DNA of 39,592 nt from Eubacteriales Family XIII. Incertae Sedis bacterium (GTDB lineage: Bacteria; Bacillota; Clostridia; Peptostreptococcales; Anaerovoracaceae): NCBI GenBank assembly GCA_031266025.1, contig JAISBV010000088.1, forward strand, positions 1 through 39,592. Reading direction: 5' to 3'. Made by a program: the position numbers and the translations under genes. The notes beneath the pieces are model-generated. The model was given only the letters and a program-made list of their open reading frames with translations. It ran no database searches and was not told the DNA's origin. Below are positions 15,287-23,252 of the stretch, one piece after another (within the stretch, counting starts at the first letter, position 1; each line of letters starts with the position of its first letter).

Positions 15287-16219
15287 ATGAAAGAAAATGA
15301 CGCGGTCGGTTTGTCTTCGCTCATATTCAATATCGTGCATGGGTCGACCGTGGACGGATGGGGCGTACGCACAACTGTATTTTTGAAAGGTTGTCCGCTC
15401 AGATGCCTGTGGTGCTGTAATCCGGAAGGCCAGAAGAAATATGCCGAGTTGAAGTATACTGCGGATGATTGTAACGGCTGCGGAAATTGTGTGCCGGCAT
15501 GTCCGAAAAAAGCCATTTCCATGACGCCCGGTCGCGACGCCAAGGCGCTGATCGACAGGGAGCTTTGCGACAACTGCATGATTTGCGCCGACAGCTGTTA
15601 TGTGGGCGCACTGGCGTCTTTTTCGAAGCAGTACACGGTAAACGAGCTTTTCAGCGAGATCGAAAGGGATCAGGGATACTTCGGCGAGGACGGCGGTGTT
15701 ACTGTCGGCGGCGGCGAGGCGACCTTATATCCGGATTTTACGTTGGCGCTGATAGAAAAATGCCGGAAAGCCTATATCCATACGGCGCTCGACACGTGCG
15801 GATATGTCACGACGGAAACCGGAATGAAGTGTTTGGAAGAAGCGGACTTGGTGCTGTATGACGTCAAAGGTCTCGACCCGGATACGCATGTGCGGGGAAC
15901 GGGCGTATCAAACGAGCTTATTCTGAAAAACCTGCGGTACAGAGACAGTCTCGGAAAAGAAATCATTATCCGTCTGCCGCTGATCCCCGGATATACGGAC
16001 AGCCGGGAAAACATCGCGCGTGAAGCTGAACTTATATCGGGACTCAAATCGGTCAAGCGCGTTGATATTATTCCTTTCCACAAGTACGCGGAGATAAAAT
16101 ACCGTCAACTCGGCTGGCCTTTGCCTTACGTCTTTGGCGAGGATTTTCCGGAGGCGCGTGAGAAATCCGTTTTGGAAGTGTTTCTGAAGGCGGGCATCAA
16201 CGCGCAGATCGGCGGGTAG
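15287..16219 (+). CDS. Radical SAM activating enzyme of the glycyl-radical-enzyme activase family
   Basis: 310 aa, ATG 15287. The radical SAM motif is C36-X3-C40-X2-C43 in LKGCPLRCLWC. A ferredoxin-like insert with two [4Fe-4S] motifs follows (C62, C65, C68, C72 and C94, C97, C100, C104), as in activases of GRE decarboxylases, lyases and dehydratases. The SAM-binding glycine motif is at 141-144 (GGGE), and later strands resemble the partial barrel of the family. Such enzymes cut SAM to a 5'-deoxyadenosyl radical and abstract an H from a Gly of the partner. Odd points: the usual DGPGIR before the cluster is DGWGVR, the residue after the third Cys is Cys (C44) instead of the common His (CHNPE becomes CCNPE), and SGGEP becomes GGGEA. 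It is directly upstream of two GRE homologues that lack the target Gly. Confidence 0.9.
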   Translation: MKENDAVGLSSLIFNIVHGSTVDGWGVRTTVFLKGCPLRCLWCCNPEGQKKYAELKYTADDCNGCGNCVPACPKKAISMTPGRDAKALIDRELCDNCMICADSCYVGALASFSKQYTVNELFSEIERDQGYFGEDGGVTVGGGEATLYPDFTLALIEKCRKAYIHTALDTCGYVTTETGMKCLEEADLVLYDVKGLDPDTHVRGTGVSNELILKNLRYRDSLGKEIIIRLPLIPGYTDSRENIAREAELISGLKSVKRVDIIPFHKYAEIKYRQLGWPLPYVFGEDFPEAREKSVLEVFLKAGINAQIGG

Positions 16220-16272
16220 AGGGCGCCGTACGGGTACGTAACAGGGTTAATATTTTTAAGGAGAGCAGCGAT

Positions 16273-18648
16273 ATGTCAAATAATTACAAAGAAAGAATCG
16301 GACGGCTTAGGAATCACATGGTCACAAAGCCATCCGTCAGCGTGATTCGCGGCAAGGCGTGGACGGACAGTTACAAGGAGACGGAAGGGCGTGAGCCGTT
16401 TTTCAGGCAGGCGCTCGCCCTGAAAAAAACTCTTGAGACCGTGCCGGTGCTGCTTGACGACGATGAACTGCTTGCGGGACGGATTACGGAGTTTTGGCGC
16501 GGATCCATGTTGCTTCCGGAGATAAACATTCAGTTCCTTGAAACGGAAATGGACGACATAGCCGTGCGCCCGCGCTGTACGTTTGAGCCTATACCCGGCG
16601 ACAGGCAAAAGGTTGTTTGGGAGATGCTTGACTACTGGCGCGACAAGAACCTTCACATGATGTGGCAGAACAAATTGCCTGCGTACATGCTTGAACACGA
16701 GTATTCGGGGCTGATCGGCGGCGCCACGTTCTGCGATAACGGTCACTATCTGACGCATGTCAGCGCGGATTACCCTAAGCTGCTCCGCGTAGGGCTTGAC
16801 GGCATCCGCAAGGAGATAGAGGACGAGATCGCGAAACTTGATCTGCGTGTTCCCGAGGATTTCGAAAAACTTCAGTTTCTGAACGCGGCGCTTATCTCCA
16901 ATCGGGCCGCCGCCGACTTCTCCCTGCGCTACTCGAAATTAGCGTCCGAGCAGGCCGAGCAGACGAACGATCCCGTCCGCAAAGAGGAACTTTTGGAACT
17001 TTCGCGCATCTGCGCCAAAGTGCCTATGCGGCCCGCGAATACGTTTTACGAAGCGATACAGTCCATTGTAACGGCGTGGACTGTCATAAACATCGAAGGA
17101 CAGGGCAACGGCCTTTGCTTCGGCCGCGTGGATCAGTACCTTTATCCTTATTATAAAAAGGAAAAAGCGGCGGGAACCTTGACGGACGATTTTGCCGTCG
17201 CGCTGATCGCGATGCTTTATATCAAGACAAACGGCGTTGTAAATGTATACAACCGCTTTACATCCAATATCTTTACGGGCTGGCCTCAAACCATGAACGT
17301 CAACGTAGGCGGTATAGACAAGAACGGACGCGACGCAGTCAATGAACTTTCATACCTCTTTGTAGAGGCGGATATGGACGTCAGGCTGACGCAAAACGAC
17401 ATAGTCGTAAGGGTAGAGACAAAGACGCCGAGCAGTTTTGTCATTCGCTGTATAGAAGTCGCCAAGGCGCTGCGGGGCAAGGTCAAGTTTATGAGCGACA
17501 ATACAATTTTGCAGCAGCTTATGCACGACGGCTACAAGCTTGACGACGCAAGAGACTACGTCATAACCGGCTGCAGTACGGTCAACGTTCCCGGACGGTC
17601 GTTGGACGATCCGGGCGCTTTGCTCAATATGCCGCTTTTGTTGGAAATGGCTCTCAACGACGGAAAACGGCGGCGTGACGGCGCGCAGCTCGGGCCCCAT
17701 ACCGGCGATGCGAGAACATTCAAGAGTTATGACGATATTATGGAAGCGTTTAGAATTCAATGTGAGACGCTTTTCCGCATTGCGGTGCCCATGCGCAGCT
17801 CCGACCGCTTTATGTACGGCAAATACAGGCCCGTGCTTTTTCATTCCTGCCTTTTTACGGGCCCGATTCAAAAAGGCCGCGACATGTGGGATGACGGCTC
17901 GCGCTACGGTCGTCTCTCGTTCTCGCCCTCCGGCGTGCCAAACGTGGGAGATTCCCTTGCGGCGATAAAAAAGGTCGTATTCGAAGATGGGGCTCTCACG
18001 ATGAACGGGTTGATTGACGCGTTGGAAGCGAATTTCGAGGGGCATGAAAAGGCGTTAAAACTGCTTTCCGACGCGCCAAAATACGGTAACGACATAGATT
18101 ACGTCGACTATATCGTGGACGACGTTCTCATGATGTGCGTTGATATAATCACGCCTATGATGTGCGCCGGCAAAGCGAAGGCCACCGTATCGCCTGCGGC
18201 GCTTTCCGCCAATGTTTCTCTCGGTTTGGACGTGTCCGCGCTCCCGGACGGCAGAAAGGCCTTTCTTCCGTTGGCCGAGGGAGGCGTTTCACCTTATCAG
18301 GGTCGCAATGTCAGCGGCCCTGTGGCTACATATCGCTCAGTTGCGAAGCTGGATCACGTCAAGCTGACGAACGGTTCTATTTTCAATATGCGTTTTTCGC
18401 CCAAAGATTTGGACTCTGTGCAAAAGATCAAGAAATTTGAACAAATGCTCAGGATGTTTCTGGAAGAAGGCGGCTTTTTCGTCCAGTACAACATCGTGGA
18501 TACCGAAACACTGCGCGCGGCGCAAAAAAATCCTGAGCAGTACAAAGATCTCTTAGTGCGGGTCGCCACGTACAGCGCGTACTTTGTCGAGCTTGGCGAG
18601 GATCTTCAAGAGGACATTATCAACAGGCTGGCTCAAGAAGTCAGTTAG
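16273..18648 (+). CDS. Glycyl-radical-enzyme family protein with Thr in place of the radical Gly (copy 1)
   Basis: 791 aa, ATG 16273 behind AAGGAGAG. The N-terminal PFL domain begins with the family pattern SYKETEGREPFFRQALALKK and DDELLAGRI, and the length is typical of GRE eliminases and decarboxylases (about 780-900). The thiyl-radical site C434 is kept in DYVITGCSTV, but the Glu that follows the Cys in diol-dehydratase and choline-lyase types (GCxE) is absent. The C-terminal Gly loop is recognisable from GGFFVQYNIVDTETLRAAQKNP and LLVRVATYSAYFVELG. In it, position 766 is Thr (ACG, 18568-18570), where all radical-bearing family members need Gly (RVxGY). The frame is intact and well conserved in the second copy, so it is not a decaying gene. 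Function is unknown: a non-glycyl radical, a radical supplied by another protein, or a non-radical role. Confidence 0.9.
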   Translation: MSNNYKERIGRLRNHMVTKPSVSVIRGKAWTDSYKETEGREPFFRQALALKKTLETVPVLLDDDELLAGRITEFWRGSMLLPEINIQFLETEMDDIAVRPRCTFEPIPGDRQKVVWEMLDYWRDKNLHMMWQNKLPAYMLEHEYSGLIGGATFCDNGHYLTHVSADYPKLLRVGLDGIRKEIEDEIAKLDLRVPEDFEKLQFLNAALISNRAAADFSLRYSKLASEQAEQTNDPVRKEELLELSRICAKVPMRPANTFYEAIQSIVTAWTVINIEGQGNGLCFGRVDQYLYPYYKKEKAAGTLTDDFAVALIAMLYIKTNGVVNVYNRFTSNIFTGWPQTMNVNVGGIDKNGRDAVNELSYLFVEADMDVRLTQNDIVVRVETKTPSSFVIRCIEVAKALRGKVKFMSDNTILQQLMHDGYKLDDARDYVITGCSTVNVPGRSLDDPGALLNMPLLLEMALNDGKRRRDGAQLGPHTGDARTFKSYDDIMEAFRIQCETLFRIAVPMRSSDRFMYGKYRPVLFHSCLFTGPIQKGRDMWDDGSRYGRLSFSPSGVPNVGDSLAAIKKVVFEDGALTMNGLIDALEANFEGHEKALKLLSDAPKYGNDIDYVDYIVDDVLMMCVDIITPMMCAGKAKATVSPAALSANVSLGLDVSALPDGRKAFLPLAEGGVSPYQGRNVSGPVATYRSVAKLDHVKLTNGSIFNMRFSPKDLDSVQKIKKFEQMLRMFLEEGGFFVQYNIVDTETLRAAQKNPEQYKDLLVRVATYSAYFVELGEDLQEDIINRLAQEVS

Positions 18649-18685
18649 GGTCTTTGTTTAGCGCAACCAACGTAGCCGACATGTT

Positions 18686-18714
18686 TAAAAATGGCGTGGG
18701 GTTTGAGTAGTTAC
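18686..18714. repeat. Copy of a dispersed repeat between the two GRE-like genes
   Basis: The 29 bases starting TAAAAATGGCG and ending TTTGAGTAGTTAC match the inverted complement of 39436-39464 with a single difference (GCGTGGGG against GCGCGGGG). It lies just upstream of the ribosome binding site of the second GRE-like gene. It explains why a longer in-frame start (18691) exists there. Confidence 0.7.
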
Positions 18715-18729
18715 AAAAAGGAGAGCGTT

Positions 18730-21105
18730 ATGGATGTGAACAAAGAAAGGATAACAAGACTCAGGAACCGGATGATTGTCAAGCCGTCCGTTTGTCTTGA
18801 GCGCGCGCAGTATTTGACGGAGTCCTACAAGGAAACGGAAGGCTATGAATATCCTTACCGTCAGGCTTTTGCGTTGGATAAAATTCTTGCGAATATCACC
18901 GTTCGGATAGACAGCGATGAGTTGCTTGTCGGCCGTATCACGAAATATTGGAGGGGCGCGCTGCTCCTTCCCGAAATCAACGCGCAGTGGCTAAGGGAAG
19001 AGACCGATCTTATTTCGACGCGCGCGACCAATACGTTTACGCCCATGTCGGATGATGAGAAGGGCAGACTTTTAGAGATTCTTGACTATTGGAAAGAGCG
19101 TGAGCTGCTTGCGATGTGGATGAAGAAGGCGCCGGCTGAGATGATTGAGGGCTATATGTATACAGGCCTTCTCGGCGGGCCGACGTTCGCGTCCAACGAT
19201 CACTATTTGACGCATGTCAGCGCGAAATACGAAAAGCTGATCAAGGTGGGGCTGCTCGGTATTCGCGAGGAGATTGAAAGCGAAATAGCGGGTCTTGATC
19301 TGACTGTGCCGGAGGATTTCGAAAAGTTACAGTACCTTGAGGCGATGCTTGTTTCAAATAAAGCGGCGATGGATTTTTCATTGCGTTATTCAAGGCTTGC
19401 GGCGGAATTGGCGCTTGATGAGAAGGATCCCGTACGCAAGGCGGAGCTTTTGGAAATATCCCGTATCTGCGCGAAGGTGCCGGCAAAACCGGCGGACACG
19501 TACTATGAGGCTTTGCAGTCCATAGTAACGGTGTGGACGGTCATCAACATCGAGGGGCAAGGCAACGGTCTTTGCTTCGGTCGTTTAGACCGGATACTTT
19601 ATCCTTATTATAAGAAGGAAAAGGACGCCGGCACGCTTACGGACGAAGCGGCGCGGATGCTTATGTCCATGCTTTACATTAAAGCAAACGGCATAGTCAA
19701 CGTCGACGATACGCCGACGTCACAGGTGTTTACGGGTTGGCCTCAGACAATGAACGTAAATATAGGAGGCATTGACAAAAGAGGCCGCGACGCGGTCAAT
19801 GAACTGTCGCACATCTGCCTCGACGCCGATCTTGACGTCGGTCTGACGCAGAACGATCTTGTAGTACGGGTATCGAAGAAAACGCAGAGCTCATTTGTCA
19901 TTCACGCAATAGAGGTCGCCAAAGCGCTGCGCGGAAAAATTAAGTTTATGAGCGATGAAACTATTATTCAGCAAATGCTTCATGACGGTTATTCGCTTGA
20001 AGACGCGCGGGATTACGTTATCACGGGCTGCAGCACGGTTACCGTCTCCGGCAAGTCGGTTGACACGCCGGGAACGCTCATCAATCTCCCTCTCTGTCTT
20101 GAATTGGCGCTCAATGACGGTGTTCGCAGGATGGACGGTAAGCAGCTCGGCCCCAAAACCGGCGATCCGCGCAGCTTTACGTCTTATGAAGAAGTGTGGA
20201 ACGCCTACAAGTCGCAGGCGGAGCCTGTTCTTGAGGCCGCAGTGATTTTCCGCAGTTCCGACAGGCACATGTTCGCGCAGTACCGGCCGATTCCGTTCCA
20301 TTCATCACTGTTTGAAGGGCCTATCCAAACAGGCAAGGATATGTGGGGCGGCGGCACTGAGTATTCGCGTTCTTCCATTTCTCCTTCGGGCGCGCCCAAT
20401 GTGGGCGATTCGCTCGCGGCGATAAAAAAGGTCGTATTTGAGGACGGAGCGCTCACGATGAGCGAGTTGATCGACGCGTTGAACGCGAACTTTGAGGGGC
20501 ATGAAAAGGCGTTAAAACTGCTTTCCGACGCTCCGAAATACGGCAATGACATAGATTATGCGGACGACATCGTCAACGAGGTGCTGCTTCATACGGTGGA
20601 CGTCGTCACGCCGCTCAGAGGCAGCGGCAACTCGCTGATGACAATTTCACCCGCAGCGCTGACAGGCAATGTGCCGCTCGGTTCTATTACCGGTGCGCTT
20701 CCGGACGGGCGCAAGGCGGGTCTGCCTCTTTCAGAGGGAGGCGTTTCCCCCTATCAGGGCCGTAACGTCAGCGGGCCGGTCGCCACATATCGCTCTGTGG
20801 CAAAGTTGGATCACGTCAGGTTTACCAACGGTTCTGTGTTCAATATGCGTTTTTCGCCAAACGCGCTGAAGGACATGGCCGGCATTAAAAAATTCGAGCA
20901 GATGCTCAGAAAATACCTTGAAGAAGGCGGCTTTTTCGTCCAGTACAATATCGTGGATACGGAAACACTGCGCGCGGCGCAAAAAAATCCGGAGCAGTAC
21001 AAAGACCTTCTTGTGAGGGTCGCCACGTACAGCGCATATTTTGTTGAGCTTGGCGCCGACCTTCAGGAGGATATTATCACACGCATGACGCAGGATATAA
21101 ATTAA
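18730..21105 (+). CDS. Glycyl-radical-enzyme family protein with Thr in place of the radical Gly (copy 2)
   Basis: 791 aa from ATG 18730 (MDVNKERITRLRN), behind AAGGAGAG. An upstream in-frame ATG at 18691 falls in a repeat and has no ribosome binding site. It aligns without obvious gaps to copy 1 and is the same length. The active-site C434 (ITGCSTV, codon 20029-20031) and the Thr766 substitution (RVATYSAYFVELG, ACG at 21025-21027) are both shared. The N-terminal SYKETEGYEYPYRQAFALDK and the GGFFVQYNIVDTETLRAAQ region are intact. Divergence is concentrated in segments such as residues 80-130 and 470-530, which surround the active-site channel in GRE structures, so the copies may differ in substrate or form a heterodimer. 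Some stretches are almost identical in DNA, suggesting recent duplication or gene conversion. Confidence 0.9.
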   Translation: MDVNKERITRLRNRMIVKPSVCLERAQYLTESYKETEGYEYPYRQAFALDKILANITVRIDSDELLVGRITKYWRGALLLPEINAQWLREETDLISTRATNTFTPMSDDEKGRLLEILDYWKERELLAMWMKKAPAEMIEGYMYTGLLGGPTFASNDHYLTHVSAKYEKLIKVGLLGIREEIESEIAGLDLTVPEDFEKLQYLEAMLVSNKAAMDFSLRYSRLAAELALDEKDPVRKAELLEISRICAKVPAKPADTYYEALQSIVTVWTVINIEGQGNGLCFGRLDRILYPYYKKEKDAGTLTDEAARMLMSMLYIKANGIVNVDDTPTSQVFTGWPQTMNVNIGGIDKRGRDAVNELSHICLDADLDVGLTQNDLVVRVSKKTQSSFVIHAIEVAKALRGKIKFMSDETIIQQMLHDGYSLEDARDYVITGCSTVTVSGKSVDTPGTLINLPLCLELALNDGVRRMDGKQLGPKTGDPRSFTSYEEVWNAYKSQAEPVLEAAVIFRSSDRHMFAQYRPIPFHSSLFEGPIQTGKDMWGGGTEYSRSSISPSGAPNVGDSLAAIKKVVFEDGALTMSELIDALNANFEGHEKALKLLSDAPKYGNDIDYADDIVNEVLLHTVDVVTPLRGSGNSLMTISPAALTGNVPLGSITGALPDGRKAGLPLSEGGVSPYQGRNVSGPVATYRSVAKLDHVRFTNGSVFNMRFSPNALKDMAGIKKFEQMLRKYLEEGGFFVQYNIVDTETLRAAQKNPEQYKDLLVRVATYSAYFVELGADLQEDIITRMTQDIN

Positions 21106-21134
21106 AAGTGTTTGGGTTGATTGAACAGGGTACG

Positions 21135-21165
21135 GTCATTCCGGGACAGTTTTTATAGGAATGAC
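21135..21165 (+). promoter_or_regulatory. Intercistronic stem-loop after the second GRE-like gene
   Basis: GTCATTCC (21135-21142) pairs with GGAATGAC (21158-21165) across a 15-base loop containing a short T-run, in the 147-bp gap before the VOC genes. It lacks a downstream T-tract, so partial termination or message processing is more likely than full termination. Confidence 0.45.
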
Positions 21166-21252
21166 TGAGAAGATAAACCAACCTCGTGTGAACATACCTT
21201 TGAGTTTATAACATTTATTAAGGCGGTCTTTAGGGCCGTAACGGTGAAGAAA

Positions 21253-21669
21253 ATGTCAAACGTAAGGTATAAGCCGCTTCACGTCGGCATAAGCGTGAGC
21301 AATCTCGAAAACGCGATTGCGTGGTTCGAAGACGTTCTCGGTTTTACGCTCAGGGATAAATCGGATTTCGTTCCCGTGGGGTTCCGCGTCGCCTTCTTGG
21401 ACAACGGCGCGGGTTTTGAAATTGAACTCTTTGAAAACAGGGAGACAAAGCCTGCGCCCGAAGAGCGTCTGCACCCGGATACGGACAGCAAAACGCAGGG
21501 TACAAAACACATAGCCTTTGAGGTTGATGATCTGGACAAGGAACTGGCCTATTTCAAATCAAAGGGCATAGAACCTGTTATGGGGCCCGCGATGTGCTTT
21601 GGTCTGTACGTCGCGTTTATACACGGCCCGGATAATGTGCTTATTGAATTTATACAGTGGGACAGGTAA
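21253..21669 (+). CDS. VOC (glyoxalase/bleomycin-resistance fold) family protein, copy 1
   Basis: 138 aa from ATG 21253; a GTG at 21244 is an alternative start. Two beta-alpha-beta-beta-beta modules are visible, the first starting KPLHVGISVSNLENAIAWFEDVLGF and the second TKHIAFEVDDLDKELAYF. The four usual metal ligands are present: H10, E58 (FEIELF), H86 and E132 (NVLIEFIQW). The superfamily includes glyoxalase I, methylmalonyl-CoA epimerase, extradiol dioxygenases and isomerases. In an anaerobe without oxygen chemistry nearby, an epimerase, isomerase or lyase role is the better guess. The next gene follows after 11 bp and is a paralogue. Confidence 0.85.
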   Translation: MSNVRYKPLHVGISVSNLENAIAWFEDVLGFTLRDKSDFVPVGFRVAFLDNGAGFEIELFENRETKPAPEERLHPDTDSKTQGTKHIAFEVDDLDKELAYFKSKGIEPVMGPAMCFGLYVAFIHGPDNVLIEFIQWDR

Positions 21670-21680
21670 AGGAGGGCGAG

Positions 21681-22130
21681 GTGCCTATTGACACATTGCG
21701 CACAAACCATTTCGCGGTGAGCGTCTCGGACGTGGAGGAATCCGTTAAGTGGTATCGTGACGTACTCGGTTTTAAGCTTCTGTGCCGCAACAGGATCGAG
21801 CATATAGACACGCCTGTGGCGCATATGGACGCGCCTGACAGCGGTTTCGTTTTGGAGCTTTATTCCCCGCCGGGCTGCCGGCCCGTGCCCGAGGATCGCA
21901 AAACCCCGGATGAGGACATGAAAACAAACGGGAACAAGCATTTCTCGCTGACCGTTGAAGATCATGAGAAGACGCTGCGGCAGTTGTCCGACATGGGCGT
22001 TCCCGTTGTTTTTGAGGCGCCGTGCTGGGGTACGTACGGAATTTTTATCCACGACCGCGACGGCAATCTCATAGAGCTCTTTGAAGGCGACATGCGCGAG
22101 AAGGTTAACGTAAAAGATGATGAACGGTGA
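21681..22130 (+). CDS. VOC (glyoxalase/bleomycin-resistance fold) family protein, copy 2
   Basis: 149 aa. I place the start at GTG 21681, 5 bases after AAAGGAGG; the longer frame from 21657 overlaps the previous gene. Modules begin TNHFAVSVSDVEESVKWYRDVLGF and NKHFSLTVEDHEKTLRQL. Metal ligands H10, E59 (FVLELY), H87 and E132 (NLIELFEG) are all present. It resembles the preceding VOC protein across the whole length, so the pair probably arose by duplication and may act on successive intermediates or as a heterodimer. The stop overlaps the region just before the dehydrogenase start. Confidence 0.85.
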   Translation: MPIDTLRTNHFAVSVSDVEESVKWYRDVLGFKLLCRNRIEHIDTPVAHMDAPDSGFVLELYSPPGCRPVPEDRKTPDEDMKTNGNKHFSLTVEDHEKTLRQLSDMGVPVVFEAPCWGTYGIFIHDRDGNLIELFEGDMREKVNVKDDER

Positions 22131-22144
22131 AACGGAGAGTGCTG

Positions 22145-23185
22145 ATGCCCGAAACAATGAAAGCGTACGTGTACGAATCGGCAAACAAGGCCGTGCTCAA
22201 GGATGTGCCGCTTCCTAAGACAGGCGGCCGGGACGTGCTTGTTAAGGTAAAGGCTGTGGGCATATGCCATACGGATCTCATGGTTCTGACGGGCGTAAAT
22301 ATCGTTCCCGTGCCATTTCCCTTTATCGGCGGGCACGAATGGGCCGGCGAAGTTGTGAGCGTCGGTTCGGACGTTACGACGTTCAAGCCCGGTGACCGCG
22401 TTGTGGGCGAAGGCAACAGCGGCTGCGGTTCCTGCAAGATATGTCAGGACGGGCATGAGGATTACTGCGCCGTCGAGCCGGTGCAGCGCGGCATTAATAC
22501 TGACGGCGCCTTTGCCGAGTATTACAGCTTGCCCGCGCGTTTGGCGCATAAAATTCCCGATGCGATGGACTGGATTACGGCGTCCGTGATAGAGCCGTTC
22601 TCTGTAGCGTATAACGGTATTCGGGCTATTGGGGGATGTGATCCCGGCGACACTGTTTTTGTCTCGGGCGGTGGGTCGATAGGCCTTTGCGCGGTCGCGG
22701 CCGCAAAAGCGTCGGGTGCCCGCGTCATACTCTCCGAGCCTCAGGCTTTTCGCCGCGCGGCTGCCGGAACCTTCGGCGCGGATTACACGCTTGATCCGGC
22801 CGCCGAGGATGTCGTAAAGACGACCAAGACCCTGACCGGGGGGTTTGGCGCAGATATTGTTATAGAAGCGTCCGGCAGCGCCGATTGCATGAAGCAGGCA
22901 TTGGACGTCGCGCGCAACAACGGGCGCGTCTCGTATATAGGCGTAAACGTCGGCCGTGAGATACTCGTCGAAATCGGAAAGATTCAGATGCGCGGCATTC
23001 GCGTTCAAGGCGTACTCGGATCGCCGTCTGTCTGGGGCCGAACCGTTGATTTTCTCGAACAGAGCAAATTGGACATTTCAAGGCTTTCAACGCATCGTTT
23101 TCCTCTGTCCGAAATAGACAAGGCTTTTGACTTTGCGCGTAACGTAAAAAACAATAACTTTATCAAAGTTACTGTTGTTTTATAA
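22145..23185 (+). CDS. Zinc-dependent medium-chain alcohol dehydrogenase
   Basis: 346 aa, ATG 22145 behind ACGGAGAG. The N-terminal GroES-like domain has catalytic zinc ligands C41 (GICHTD), H64-E65 (GGHEWAGEV) and E150 (VIEPFSV). The structural zinc lobe is C94, C97, C100 and C108 (GCGSCKICQDGHEDYC). The Rossmann domain has GGGSIG at 175-180. This is the sorbitol/threonine/benzyl-alcohol dehydrogenase type and would interconvert a secondary or primary alcohol and a ketone or aldehyde with NAD(P). Its place after the GRE-like and VOC genes suggests it oxidises or reduces a product of that pathway. Confidence 0.92.
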   Translation: MPETMKAYVYESANKAVLKDVPLPKTGGRDVLVKVKAVGICHTDLMVLTGVNIVPVPFPFIGGHEWAGEVVSVGSDVTTFKPGDRVVGEGNSGCGSCKICQDGHEDYCAVEPVQRGINTDGAFAEYYSLPARLAHKIPDAMDWITASVIEPFSVAYNGIRAIGGCDPGDTVFVSGGGSIGLCAVAAAKASGARVILSEPQAFRRAAAGTFGADYTLDPAAEDVVKTTKTLTGGFGADIVIEASGSADCMKQALDVARNNGRVSYIGVNVGREILVEIGKIQMRGIRVQGVLGSPSVWGRTVDFLEQSKLDISRLSTHRFPLSEIDKAFDFARNVKNNNFIKVTVVL

Positions 23186-23252
23186 GTTCTGAATGTTTCG
23201 TAAGTGTGTGTAATTTGTCGACTACAGGATTTGAAAGGAGAAATTCGGTATC

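Noticed and set aside
18568-18570. Thr766 as a sequencing error for Gly
   Set aside because: The change from GGN to ACG needs two substitutions and occurs identically in two separate genes with otherwise intact loops.
18600-18625. G775 in FVELG as a relocated radical site
   Set aside because: This Gly lies nine residues after the loop position, where some ordinary GREs also have LG after the real glycyl loop, so it is not a convincing replacement; structural modelling would be needed to revive it.
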